A stretch of 64,000 bases of DNA from Thermococcus sp. 18S1 (GTDB lineage: Archaea; Methanobacteriota_B; Thermococci; Thermococcales; Thermococcaceae). Below, one piece after another: positions 26,447-35,607 of the stretch. The translations under genes were made by a program, and so were the position numbers. The stretch covers positions 744,001 through 808,000 of the forward strand of contig NZ_SNUU01000001.1 in the NCBI RefSeq assembly GCF_012027645.1, in the 5' to 3' direction. Within the stretch, counting starts at the first letter, position 1. Each line of letters opens with the position of its first letter. The notes beneath the pieces are model-generated. The model was not told the DNA's origin. It ran no database searches and saw nothing but the letters and a program-made list of their open reading frames with translations.

Positions 26447-27483
26447 AGTGCATCCCCGTGCTCTTCCAGCCATTCCTCGTAGGCTTCCCTGACCTCATCC
26501 TTCCTGAACCCAGGAACGGCATCCTCAAAGGGGTTGAACTTTTCGAGCTTTCTTTCATCCGGGCCGATGTAGGTCGTCACGAGTCCAACCTTTGAGTGCA
26601 GGCTCGACGGAAGGCGGAGAATTCGTTTAACATCGACAGTGACGCGACCGTCAAAGTAGGCCTTTGAGAACGTACTCGAAAGGGAGAACAGCCTTGTCAG
26701 GGTTTTGTACCCTATCCCCCGAGGAAACGCGGTTAGTAGTCCCTTCCGCACGAAGCCCTCGTATATCTCCTCCCTTCCCTCAAGGAGCTTCTCAACCTGG
26801 CCCTTTTTCAGGCCTATGTTGAACAGGTGGTTCTCGTTGGCCCTCCTTATGAAGTACCCGAATCTGAGCCGGAAGACCCTGTAATAGCCCGAGGAAAGCA
26901 TTATCCTCCTGCTCTGGATATCATCGAAGGTTATTTCCTCCGCGGCACTGATGTAGGCCAGAACCTTTTCCCTGGCCTTGCCGTCGAGCTTCAGCGCCCA
27001 GTCGTCCAGAACGCGGATGTGGTAGCCCCTGCCCGAGTAGACCACGTGAACATCCTCGAAGCCGAAGTCCTCCTTGAGAACCACGAGGGTGTCCCTTGCC
27101 AGCTCCTTCGCGTCCTCGAGGCATATCGGGCACACCCGGCCGTGCTCGTGGATGTGGGAGCACCTCCTCAGGGGCAGGTCCTTTGCGTCTATGTCGAAAA
27201 CCAGCTCGGCCCCGAGCCAGCCTTCCATCTCCTTGGGCTCCTCATAGAGGGCGACGCTGGAATAGACAGCGTAGGGGGCGGTTGCCTTCACGTAGTCCTC
27301 CAGGTCGCGGACGTCGAGGAAAACGTTCTTCCTGTCGCTCGGCCCTTCACCGGTGTGGTCGAATCCGAACTCCCTGTTCTCGAGGGTTCTGACGATGAAA
27401 TCAGGCAGCCTCTTCGCGCTCCATTCCCTTTTGTAGTAGAGCGCCCTCTCCTCCTTCGTCATCTCCCTGAGGAGCTCAGCCAT
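26443..27483 (-). CDS. priS: DNA primase small (catalytic) subunit
   Basis: Catalytic half of the archaeal-eukaryotic primase, which makes RNA/DNA primers for replication. 346 residues; the catalytic carboxylates lie in AELVFDIDAKD, the zinc knuckle in RRCSHIHEHGRVCPIC, and the conserved YSGRGYHIRV segment follows. The ATG at 27483 overlaps the end of priL by eight bases and uses GGTGAGG within priL as its ribosome binding site, so both subunits are made in step. The downstream transporter is joined by a four-base overlap. Confidence 0.95.
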   Translation of the reverse strand: MAELLREMTKEERALYYKREWSAKRLPDFIVRTLENREFGFDHTGEGPSDRKNVFLDVRDLEDYVKATAPYAVYSSVALYEEPKEMEGWLGAELVFDIDAKDLPLRRCSHIHEHGRVCPICLEDAKELARDTLVVLKEDFGFEDVHVVYSGRGYHIRVLDDWALKLDGKAREKVLAYISAAEEITFDDIQSRRIMLSSGYYRVFRLRFGYFIRRANENHLFNIGLKKGQVEKLLEGREEIYEGFVRKGLLTAFPRGIGYKTLTRLFSLSSTFSKAYFDGRVTVDVKRILRLPSSLHSKVGLVTTYIGPDERKLEKFNPFEDAVPGFRKDEVREAYEEWLEEHGDAL

Positions 27484-28696
27484 TTTCCTCACCGCCGTCC
27501 GTTTCTCCGCCCTCGCCTTCTTCCTTCCGCCGGTTTTCGAGGTAGAGCTTCCTGAGGTAGTACGTCAGGGGATTCTTGATGTTCCTGCAGTTCCTGTCCG
27601 GCTTGCAGAGGTCCGGCGCGTTAGCCTTTATCTTGGAGCAGTTGGGCGGGAAGTACCAGGTCGAGTTCCCGCTGTCCTCGAGGGTTGGCTTGTCTGTGAG
27701 CCCGAAGCCGAGGTGGTACCAGATGTTCTTTACCTCGTGGGGCTGGTCCTCGAAGAGGGGCGGCGAACAGCGGTTGCCGGCCTCGATGATCACGGGCAGT
27801 ATTTCCTTCTCCACAACGCCCAGGTCACTCACGCAGTCCCTTATCCTCACGTCCCTCCTGGGGGGATTGGGGCAGAGCCTGGCGTAGCTCAGGAAGCTCG
27901 TCAGGAGAACGGTTATAGCGTAGTTCCTGAGGCCCGAGGGAACGCCGCCCAGGGCAATCTTGACGCACGGCGGGAACAGGTCGAAGCGCAGTGGCTGTGC
28001 CCTGGCGGAGCCCATCCGCTCCAGCCTCTCCTTGTAGTGCTCCCGCGCTATCTCGCCGAGCTTCTCGTAGAGCCTGAGGTAGTAGTCGGGCAGCTCGTCC
28101 CTTATCTCGTAGAGCAGGTTCACGGCCCTGTCGAAGTTCCTCTCGAAGGAGCGCTTCCACAGCTCAATGGCCCCTTCCTCCGTGAGATACGCGTAGCCTT
28201 CCTTCACGTAGACCTCTTTGAGGGAGCCCTCCCACAGCTCCAGAAACTTTGACAGGTGTATCCTGTATCCCAGCCGTAGCTTCCTCCTCTCGTCCGGGGA
28301 CAGCTCCGTGTGGTGGGTTCTCTCGAGTATGGTTCTATCCCTCTCGGGTATTTGGCCGCCGGAAACCGCCTCAAGGGGTGTGGAAACCCCCACGAGCGTT
28401 CCTTTCTGCAGTATCCTCCTGTGATATATCCTCAGGTTGGCCTCCCTGACGACCTCCCTCTCGAGGCCGTACGGTGAGAAGGCCAGCGCCCCCAGGAGTG
28501 CGTAGAAGGTGAGCAGATCCCGTATTCCTTCAAGCTCAAGGATGTCCTCTGGTATTTCACCGGACTTTATCCAGCTAACCCTCTCGAGGGCGGCGTCAAC
28601 CCCAACGTACGAGGGTATTATCATGAGCAGCTCGGTTATTCCACCGAACTCGTCTTTAACGAGCCGCCTGGCCTCGGGCCCGAATGGATCCAGCAT
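27476..28696 (-). CDS. priL: DNA primase large subunit
   Basis: Regulatory subunit that binds PriS and contributes to initiation and product length. 406 residues, helical N-terminal part, and a C-terminal iron-sulfur domain with cysteines in LFPPCVKIA, LCPNPPR, RCSPPLF and NCSKIK. The end is a charged tail rich in Glu and Gly. The order PriL then PriS with overlapping ends is typical of Thermococcales. GAGGTGAAGCC precedes the ATG; a TATA-like CTGTTTTATGC on the minus strand at about 28733-28743 gives a short leader. Confidence 0.93.
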   Translation of the reverse strand: MLDPFGPEARRLVKDEFGGITELLMIIPSYVGVDAALERVSWIKSGEIPEDILELEGIRDLLTFYALLGALAFSPYGLEREVVREANLRIYHRRILQKGTLVGVSTPLEAVSGGQIPERDRTILERTHHTELSPDERRKLRLGYRIHLSKFLELWEGSLKEVYVKEGYAYLTEEGAIELWKRSFERNFDRAVNLLYEIRDELPDYYLRLYEKLGEIAREHYKERLERMGSARAQPLRFDLFPPCVKIALGGVPSGLRNYAITVLLTSFLSYARLCPNPPRRDVRIRDCVSDLGVVEKEILPVIIEAGNRCSPPLFEDQPHEVKNIWYHLGFGLTDKPTLEDSGNSTWYFPPNCSKIKANAPDLCKPDRNCRNIKNPLTYYLRKLYLENRRKEEGEGGETDGGEENG

Positions 28697-28797
28697 GGCT
28701 TCACCTCTCAGACATAGATGTTGGTTTGAGCATAAAACAGTTTTCCCCTTGGAGAGACTCCGAGGTGCATCGGGAAATTTGGTCTTATTTGGAACTC

Positions 28798-28869
28798 TTC
28801 CGGTGCTACCGTCAGGATACCTTCCGATTCCGGTGCGAAAGCACGGAATTTCCCCAAAAGTTTTATATC
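28798..28869 (+). promoter_or_regulatory. Promoter of KaiC-like gene with repeated TTCCGGTGC element
   Basis: TTCCGGTGC occurs at 28798-28806 and again at 28828-28836, 30 bases apart, and an inverted near-copy GCACGGAA lies at 28841-28848. GTTTTATATC at 28860-28869 is a good TATA box. A transcript start near 28890 leaves a leader of about 47 bases with GGGTGG before the ATG at 28937. Confidence 0.55.
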
Positions 28870-28936
28870 TTCTTGGTGCTACATGTTATACCAGGGAGAA
28901 CGGCGGGTTCGTAAAGAACTCCAGAGGGTGGTCTGT

Positions 28937-29686
28937 ATGGTCACGAAATACACAGTTGAAAGATTGAAAAGTGGCATTCCTGGCTTTGATGATTTAATCC
29001 AGGGCGGTTTTCCCAGCGGAACCACGGTTCTGGTTACCGGCCCTACCGGAAGCGGCAAGACTACTTTTGGTGTCCAGTTCGTCTATAAAGGTGCCGAGCT
29101 CTACAACGAGCCTGGAGTTATCGTCACCCTTGAGGAGAGGGCCCAGGACCTCAGGAAGGAGATGCTCGCCTTTGGATGGGACTTTGAGAAGTACGAGAGG
29201 GAGAGAAAGATAGCCATCGTGGACGGTGTGAGTGCTGTTGTAGGCCTCCCCTCCGAGGAGCAGTACGTTCTTGAGGGCAACCTCAACGCAGAGGACTTCC
29301 TCCGCTACATATACCGCGTTGTCAAGGCCATCGATGCCAAGAGGCTCGTGATAGACTCTATCCCCTCCATCGCGTTCAGGCTCAGGAAGGAGAATGAAAT
29401 CAGGGAGGTTCTTCTCCAGCTCAACACGATTCTCCTTGAGATGGGGGTCACCTCGATCCTCACCACCGAGGCCCCAGAACCGGGCAGGGGCAAGATAAGC
29501 CGCTACGGCATAGAGGAGTACATAGCCAGGGGTGTCATCCTTCTCGACTTCGTTGAGAAGGAGGTCGAGCTGAAGCGCTACCTCTTGATAAGGAAGATGC
29601 GCGAGACCAAGCACTCGATGAAGAAGTATCCCTTCGAGATAAACGAGAAAGGCATCGTGGTCTATCCGAGCGGTGAAGTTTACTGA
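28937..29686 (+). CDS. KaiC-like RecA-superfamily ATPase
   Basis: 249 residues, a single KaiC domain. The N-terminal RLKSGIPGFDDLIQGGFPSG is the family signature, the Walker A motif GPTGSGKTT is at 35-43, and the Walker B strand is RLVIDSIPS. A catalytic glutamate pair is visible in VTLEERAQDL. Single-domain KaiC-like ATPases are abundant in Thermococcales and are thought to act in signalling; no partner is evident beside this one. ATG at 28937 chosen for the ribosome binding site; the frame is open upstream. A T-rich tract after the stop (29687-29702) is a likely terminator. Confidence 0.85.
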   Translation: MVTKYTVERLKSGIPGFDDLIQGGFPSGTTVLVTGPTGSGKTTFGVQFVYKGAELYNEPGVIVTLEERAQDLRKEMLAFGWDFEKYERERKIAIVDGVSAVVGLPSEEQYVLEGNLNAEDFLRYIYRVVKAIDAKRLVIDSIPSIAFRLRKENEIREVLLQLNTILLEMGVTSILTTEAPEPGRGKISRYGIEEYIARGVILLDFVEKEVELKRYLLIRKMRETKHSMKKYPFEINEKGIVVYPSGEVY

Positions 29687-29752
29687 TCCCCTCTTTCTCT
29701 TTACACCACTGGAGGGGGTAAAGTTTTTAAGGCTTGATGATTACTTTTAATC

Positions 29753-30919
29753 ATGGTCATAAATAAAAGAATCGCAGTTGTGTTGATGGTCGGCTCAATA
29801 GTTGTGTTGACTGCGCTGGCCGCCATGGGTGAGAGCCGGGTCGAGTCCAGCGCGTTCGTTGGCCTCTGCGTGTATTCCGAGGACGGCTTCTCCATCCTGA
29901 CCAACGGAACTGAGAGCATCAGGGTCTACGCCTCGCTCGACGTTGGAACGGTTTACAGGGTTGTTGGAGTCCCTCGCAACTCCACCTCCGGCCCCAGGAT
30001 GAAACCCGAGAGGGTGGAGCCCGCGGAACCGACGTTCCCCCTTGACTCGGTGACCGGGGCGTACTGGCCCTCGCGCGGATATTACCTTTTCACACCCTCG
30101 AAGATACGGCTTGCGCTCCAGATAGACGCGGCCAAGGGAGAGATCGTCAGCGTCGAGGGCCTCTGGCACGGTGGAAAGTTCTACCCCCTCCGCTATCGGC
30201 GGCTCGGCCTCCCCGACGGCCCCGCCGATGGGATGCCCTGGGAGGTGGAGGGAACCGTTCTCTACTCCGGCAGGCAGACGCTCATCTGGAACGGCAGCGA
30301 GGAGATAGCGGTCTATCCCCCCTACGGCGTCGAACTTGAGCCCGGCCTGAGGGTCCGGGTTCTTGGAATAGTCAGGCTCTACTCCAGGGTCTCCATTTTC
30401 ATTGATTCCCGGGACGACATCCAGGTGCTTGGGGCCGCGGAGAGGAGACCCCTCCGGGACGCGGGGATAGGGGATATAGCCGTCGGCAACTGCACCGTCA
30501 TTGGAACCGGCCGCTCCCTGAAACTCGACTGCACCGACCTGAGGCTCTATGGATTCTCCGCCAGGGCTGGAGATTTGCTCCGCGTCGAGGCCTTGAGGAG
30601 GCCCTCATCTCTCCTTTGCCTCAACTGTACGGTGATGAGGCCAAGGGAACTGCTTCCGAACTCCATCTGTAACTTCTCCGACGGGAGCTTCGCCAGAATA
30701 AGTGGAAACGTCTCCTGGGTTAAGGTTTACAGAAACGGCTTCGGCCTGGCCAACGTGACTGCCGGGGACTGCTGGGTGCTCCTCAAGCTGAGGAAGTCTC
30801 TGGGAGTAAGGCTGGATGAAAACGAAACCGTCACCGCCTACGGCTTCTTCACGACCTATCGAGGTATGCCGGCCTTCGAGGTTGCCTCTGGTGATGACGT
30901 GTGCTCCGTGAACTGCTGA
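29753..30919 (+). CDS. Secreted protein with repeated OB-fold-like modules, unknown function
   Basis: 388 residues. A signal peptide or N-terminal anchor spans about 5-26. The rest seems to be three or four beta-barrel modules of about 80 residues with an OB-fold pattern, for example EGTVLYSGRQTLIWNGSEE...LRVRVLGIVRLY. Eight or so cysteines lie in the last 130 residues (NCTVIG, DCTDLRLY, CLNCTV, SICNF, GDCWVL), suggesting external disulfides. A TATA-like AGTTTTTAAGGC at about 29719-29730 puts the transcript start at or just before the ATG, so it is probably leaderless. Its end overlaps the transporter gene by 19 bases, which argues for a shared role. Confidence 0.7.
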   Translation: MVINKRIAVVLMVGSIVVLTALAAMGESRVESSAFVGLCVYSEDGFSILTNGTESIRVYASLDVGTVYRVVGVPRNSTSGPRMKPERVEPAEPTFPLDSVTGAYWPSRGYYLFTPSKIRLALQIDAAKGEIVSVEGLWHGGKFYPLRYRRLGLPDGPADGMPWEVEGTVLYSGRQTLIWNGSEEIAVYPPYGVELEPGLRVRVLGIVRLYSRVSIFIDSRDDIQVLGAAERRPLRDAGIGDIAVGNCTVIGTGRSLKLDCTDLRLYGFSARAGDLLRVEALRRPSSLLCLNCTVMRPRELLPNSICNFSDGSFARISGNVSWVKVYRNGFGLANVTAGDCWVLLKLRKSLGVRLDENETVTAYGFFTTYRGMPAFEVASGDDVCSVNC

Positions 30920-32031
30920 TGGGCATCGCGGGCGGAACCTTGAGCGGCATCGCGCCGGGAATACACGTCAACACCCTGGGAGCCTTTCTATCTGGCATAG
31001 GAGTCCGCAGCAACCTCCTCCTGTTCGCTATGGGACTGACCCACACTTTCCTGGACGTCATCCCCTCCGCCTTCCTGGGTGTTCCCGACGAGGGCACGGC
31101 GCTCGGTGTCCTTCCGGCTCACAGGCTCGTTCTCAGGGGGCGGGCGATGGAGGTCGTCAGAATCGCCCTGTGGGCGAGCTTTCTGGCGGTTCTTTTGTTC
31201 ATCCCCCTCGTGCCGTTCTACATGGTTATTGCCCCGCTCTACCGCCCCGAGCTTGGTCGCCTTGCGGTTCTTTTTCTGGCGCTTCTCCTCGTCCTCTCTG
31301 AGAGGGGCCTTCAGAGGCTTTACGCCCTCGCAATATTCCTGCTCTCGGGCATCCTCGGAATCCTAACCTTCCGCCTCGGCCTCTCCCAGCCGTTCTACCA
31401 CCTGTTCACGGGCCTCTTTGGGCTCCCCGTCGTTCTGCTGGCCCTGAGAAGCGGGGCAGCTCGCATAGGCGGCGGGGAAGACGGTAGAATCCTCCTGGGC
31501 AGGCGCCGCTTCGTCGGTCTCTCCCTCCTCGGGACGCTCCTTGGAATGGTCGCCTCCCTTGTTCCGGCCTTCACGGCGTCCCAGGCAGCCCTCATAGGTT
31601 CCTTCCTTTCGAAGGACGAGCGCTCCTTCCTGACCGTCGTGTTCTCCGTGAACACCGCCAACTTCATGTTCTCCTTCGCCAACTTCCTCTCAACCGGAAG
31701 GAGGAGAAACGGTATCGTTGCCCTGATGGCGCCCGTTCCGGGGAGTGATATCAGCTTCTACCTCCTGGCGGCCGTTTTCGTTTCGATGGCGGTTCTCCTC
31801 TATGCCGAGCCGCTCGCGGCCCTCATACTCCGCCTGCTCGGACGGGTTCCGTACCGGGCGCTAAACTTTGCGGTCGCGGGGGTTCTCGTGGCACTCTCGT
31901 ACCTCTTCGATGGTGTTACCGGTTTGGTCGTTCTCCTGGGAGGCACGATGATCGGACTGCTGGCGGCGGTACTCGGGGTCAAGAGAACGAACTGCATGGG
32001 GGTGCTGATGCTCCCAATAATAATCGGATAA
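30901..32031 (+). CDS. TctA/DUF112 family membrane permease
   Basis: 376 residues with about ten membrane helices. The start LMGIAGGTLSGIAPGIHVNT and the mirror segment LGTLLGMVASLVPAFTASQA are the two repeated, proline-containing half-helix motifs of the TctA family of tripartite carboxylate transporters; here the family member is shorter than the bacterial 500 residues and no TctB or TctC is present. It starts at a GTG with GGTGATGAC ahead of it, inside the end of the secreted protein gene, so the two are translationally coupled. Substrate unknown. Confidence 0.8.
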   Translation: MLRELLMGIAGGTLSGIAPGIHVNTLGAFLSGIGVRSNLLLFAMGLTHTFLDVIPSAFLGVPDEGTALGVLPAHRLVLRGRAMEVVRIALWASFLAVLLFIPLVPFYMVIAPLYRPELGRLAVLFLALLLVLSERGLQRLYALAIFLLSGILGILTFRLGLSQPFYHLFTGLFGLPVVLLALRSGAARIGGGEDGRILLGRRRFVGLSLLGTLLGMVASLVPAFTASQAALIGSFLSKDERSFLTVVFSVNTANFMFSFANFLSTGRRRNGIVALMAPVPGSDISFYLLAAVFVSMAVLLYAEPLAALILRLLGRVPYRALNFAVAGVLVALSYLFDGVTGLVVLLGGTMIGLLAAVLGVKRTNCMGVLMLPIIIG

Positions 32032-32046
32032 GAAGGGGAAGGAGGT

Positions 32047-32355
32047 TCAGACGGATTTCTCCTTCAGAATCTTCTGGAGCTCAACGTAGTCGGTTACGAT
32101 TTTCTTGCCGTCGAGGGTGGTGAAGTAGGCCTTTTTGACCTTCACCTTTTTCATGTCGGTGTATTTCATCTCGGGCGGATCGTAAGAACCCGGTTCGACG
32201 ACCTCGTCCTCGATGACGTACGTTTCGAGGTCCGGCTGGCCGACGTATTTCCAGACCTCGTAGAAGACCTCCGGCTCGAGGTGGATTTCGCCGTCAATCT
32301 CTATCCAATCCGCCCCGGTTTCCTCAAGAAACTCTTTCACTACCTCGAAGTGCAT
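32047..32355 (-). CDS. Conserved small acidic protein, unknown function
   Basis: 102 residues, soluble, acidic, no cysteine. Sequence alternates helix (1-15, 85-100) and beta-rich segments, with many aromatic residues (WIEIDGEIHLEPEVFYEVWKY). I recognise no family. The ATG at 32355 follows GGTGATTCT. It lies between a convergent transporter gene and a divergent methyltransferase gene; TATA-like sequence on both strands sits in the 70-base divergent gap. Confidence 0.65.
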   Translation of the reverse strand: MHFEVVKEFLEETGADWIEIDGEIHLEPEVFYEVWKYVGQPDLETYVIEDEVVEPGSYDPPEMKYTDMKKVKVKKAYFTTLDGKKIVTDYVELQKILKEKSV

Positions 32356-32425
32356 AGAATCACCAGCATAGTATAGGACGCTAAGGGTTATATACCTATC
32401 GCCGAACTTCCACCGGTGGTGAGAG

Positions 32426-33616
<1,191 letters not shown>

Positions 33617-33629
33617 TGTTTCTCCGAAA

Positions 33630-33638
33630 TTTTTATCA
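33630..33638 (+). promoter_or_regulatory. TATA box for a leaderless transcript
   Basis: TTTTTATCA centred 28 bases before the ATG at 33662. The mRNA would start at or within a few bases of the start codon and there is no ribosome binding site, so the following gene is probably read from a leaderless message. Confidence 0.5.
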
Positions 33639-33661
33639 ATTTTGACTCCTAAAATTCAGTG

Positions 33662-35287
33662 ATGGGCGTGGGTGGTTATCTGCTCAGGTTCTTCACAGTC
33701 CTGTTCCTTGTGTTTCTGGTAGTGGGTAATCTCACTGCCCCAACTGAATTGACTAGTGATGATGTTCATGTTGATGGTGTCATGGGGGCTTTTTACAAGG
33801 TTGGGAAGTTTTTTGTGGTGCCTTTTGAGAATTTGAAGTACAGGCTTGGTGGGGGAGATAATGCTGGAGAGTTTGAGTTTGATGATTCTAACCTTGAGCC
33901 TGTCCAGACTGTCCAGTCTGGAGTGCCCCCAGGGTATGTTGAGAAGTACTTTAAATTCCAGGGTGAGAAGTACAAGTTTTACAAGCCTTTGAACCCCAAG
34001 AAGTCCCAAGTGAGGGAGGAGTTTGAGTTCAGCAAGGGTTATGATGGGATGTTGGGTTGGAAGGATTTCACTGCTGGTGACCTTGTTGAGGACTTGTACA
34101 GTGAGCCTGTGAATGAGGTGTTTAAACTTTCCCTTGATGCCCTTTATGAGAAGTATGATAAGGAAGACAAGAAGATATTCATTAAGTATCTGAAAATTCA
34201 GGGGGAGTGTCCTAATGGGTGGTGTGAGAGGGTTAATCCAGTTAGTGTTTATGCTCCCTTGTTTCCAATTGTTAGTGTTGCTCAACCCACCCCTGAAGTA
34301 TTAAGGCATGCCCTTGTTGATAATGCAGAGTACTTCATGGAAATTGGTTGGGATACTGACCCAGCACTTCCCTCCAAAGTTATTAAGGCAGAGGCAAGTG
34401 TTGACTGTGATGGTATTGTGCTTTATGATTATGCCTTCCTGTACAGGTTGAATAAACTCATGGGGGTCAAAGCAGAGTATTACAAAGTTGGCTTTCATGG
34501 ATACCTGCCAAATGGGGAGATGAACCCAGTTGGTCATGCTGAACTGTTTGTTTACTACCCAGAGACTGGCAAGTGGGAGGTTTACAGTACAATGGCAGTG
34601 ACAGAGTATTTTTACAAATACACCAGCAGGGACATTGACCTAGAAGCATACAGGGAGTACTCATACACTAGGCAGATAGTTGCAAGGTATATTGAAAAAG
34701 GGTACCCAGTTAGCCTTACACTCTCAGTGATTGTTGTTAAAGATAATGGCAAGATTAAACCCCCAGAACTGTATGTACCAGTTGGCAAACTCCAATTCAA
34801 CAGCTTTGAGGAAGCATTGTACTGGTACTTGTACAGTAATATAATACACAATCATGCCAGTTTGTACACTTTCATCACTGGCAGGAGTGGAGGTTCAACC
34901 CCAGAAGAAAACCTGAAAAAGTTTGAGAATTACAGGGTCATGATATTCCTTCAGAAGCTCCCCACCCCAGAAGACCCCAAAGTGTACAAGGTAATGAACT
35001 GGTATGGAAAAGAAGCCACACTCAACAGGCTCAAAAAAGACTTGGTTAAAAAAGGCCAGTACAGGGAGATAAAGTTTGTTATTAACAAGGGAGAACCTCC
35101 AGAATTCCTCAAGAAGCCAAAACCCTGGCTCAATGAAGACAATGCTCCACCCTGGAGCAAAGAGGATATTATCAGATACAAAAAGTACAAGGAAAAAGCA
35201 AAAAATGAAGACAGTGGAGAAAGCATCATAGACCTCCTAATCAAAGGCTTCAAGAACCTCTTTAAGGGAACTAGATTAGGGGGCTGA
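33662..35287 (+). CDS. CpG-free gene: membrane-anchored transglutaminase-like protein
   Basis: 541 residues. An N-terminal membrane helix or signal (about 6-24) is followed by an external domain. The core VDCDGIVLYDYAFLYRLNK (Cys249), then GHAELFVYYPETGKWEVY (His292), follows the Cys-then-His layout of transglutaminase-like cysteine proteases; the third residue, normally Asp after the Trp, is Ser309 here, so activity is uncertain. A CPNGWC pair (Cys183, Cys188) may form a disulfide. The C terminus is Lys-rich with a short amphipathic end. Codon use differs sharply from neighbours: no CpG occurs in or between codons, T-ending codons dominate the first half and A-ending codons the second. The family is not one I can name; acquisition from elsewhere is inferred. 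Confidence 0.7.
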   Translation: MGVGGYLLRFFTVLFLVFLVVGNLTAPTELTSDDVHVDGVMGAFYKVGKFFVVPFENLKYRLGGGDNAGEFEFDDSNLEPVQTVQSGVPPGYVEKYFKFQGEKYKFYKPLNPKKSQVREEFEFSKGYDGMLGWKDFTAGDLVEDLYSEPVNEVFKLSLDALYEKYDKEDKKIFIKYLKIQGECPNGWCERVNPVSVYAPLFPIVSVAQPTPEVLRHALVDNAEYFMEIGWDTDPALPSKVIKAEASVDCDGIVLYDYAFLYRLNKLMGVKAEYYKVGFHGYLPNGEMNPVGHAELFVYYPETGKWEVYSTMAVTEYFYKYTSRDIDLEAYREYSYTRQIVARYIEKGYPVSLTLSVIVVKDNGKIKPPELYVPVGKLQFNSFEEALYWYLYSNIIHNHASLYTFITGRSGGSTPEENLKKFENYRVMIFLQKLPTPEDPKVYKVMNWYGKEATLNRLKKDLVKKGQYREIKFVINKGEPPEFLKKPKPWLNEDNAPPWSKEDIIRYKKYKEKAKNEDSGESIIDLLIKGFKNLFKGTRLGG

Positions 35288-35470
35288 ACTCCACCCCCTA
35301 ACCATTCTCACAATGGTCAAGTTATTCCTCAAATTGTAACTAACCACTATTACTGAGTACAAGGCTGGGAAGGAGTAAGTGACTATCCTGGTCAGCAAGT
35401 CCTCACTGGTTGGTGTCAAACCCAGGGGGATTATTGCCAGGCTCAGGCTCAGGGTCAGGAGAATGTTTGC
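33669..35470. other. CpG-free island
   Basis: I read every line of this stretch and found no CG dinucleotide in 1,802 bases, on either strand. The last CpG before it is at 33667 and the first after it at 35471, where CCGCGG begins. C and G are both common inside, and TG and CA are frequent. The island covers the transglutaminase-like gene and 183 bases of what follows, so the cause acts on DNA, not on codons of one gene. Confidence 0.9.
35276..35470 (-). pseudogene. 5'-truncated membrane-protein reading frame at the island edge
   Basis: Read on the minus strand from 35470, a stop-free frame gives NILLTLSLSLAIIPLGL, then TPTSEDLLTRIVTYSFPAL, YSVIVVSYNLRNN and ends MVRGWSSAP at a TAA at 35276-35278. 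Two hydrophobic segments are visible. It overlaps the end of the plus-strand gene by 12 bases, the usual convergent arrangement here. There is no start codon: the protein-like part begins exactly where CpG reappears, and the frame continues as arginine- and proline-rich low-likelihood sequence to a stop near 35507. This looks like the 3' end of a gene cut by the island boundary. Confidence 0.4.
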
Positions 35471-35530
35471 CGCGGTGTTTTGGACGCCCCGCCGCGGGAC
35501 ACGTTTTTATATGTCTGTTCTCAACATTCT

Positions 35531-35607
35531 CCGGACGATGACGAGAATGCACCTCCACTGAACCCGGCAGCTGAATGATGAGAAAAAGGGTCCGAGTCCC
35601 AGTCCGG
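35531..35607 (+). ncRNA. Possible box C/D-like small RNA (weak)
   Basis: A strong TATA-like TTTTTATAT at 35503-35511 would start a transcript near 35531. From there CCGGAC (35531-35536) could pair with GTCCGG (35602-35607). Inside are ATGACGA (35538-35544, one mismatch to box C), CTGA (35558-35561) and ATGATGA (35575-35581, a perfect box C'). No good terminal box D is seen (only CCGA at 35592), and the 3' side overlaps an operator of the next gene. It may be just leader sequence, and the same TATA could serve the minus strand. Confidence 0.22.
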
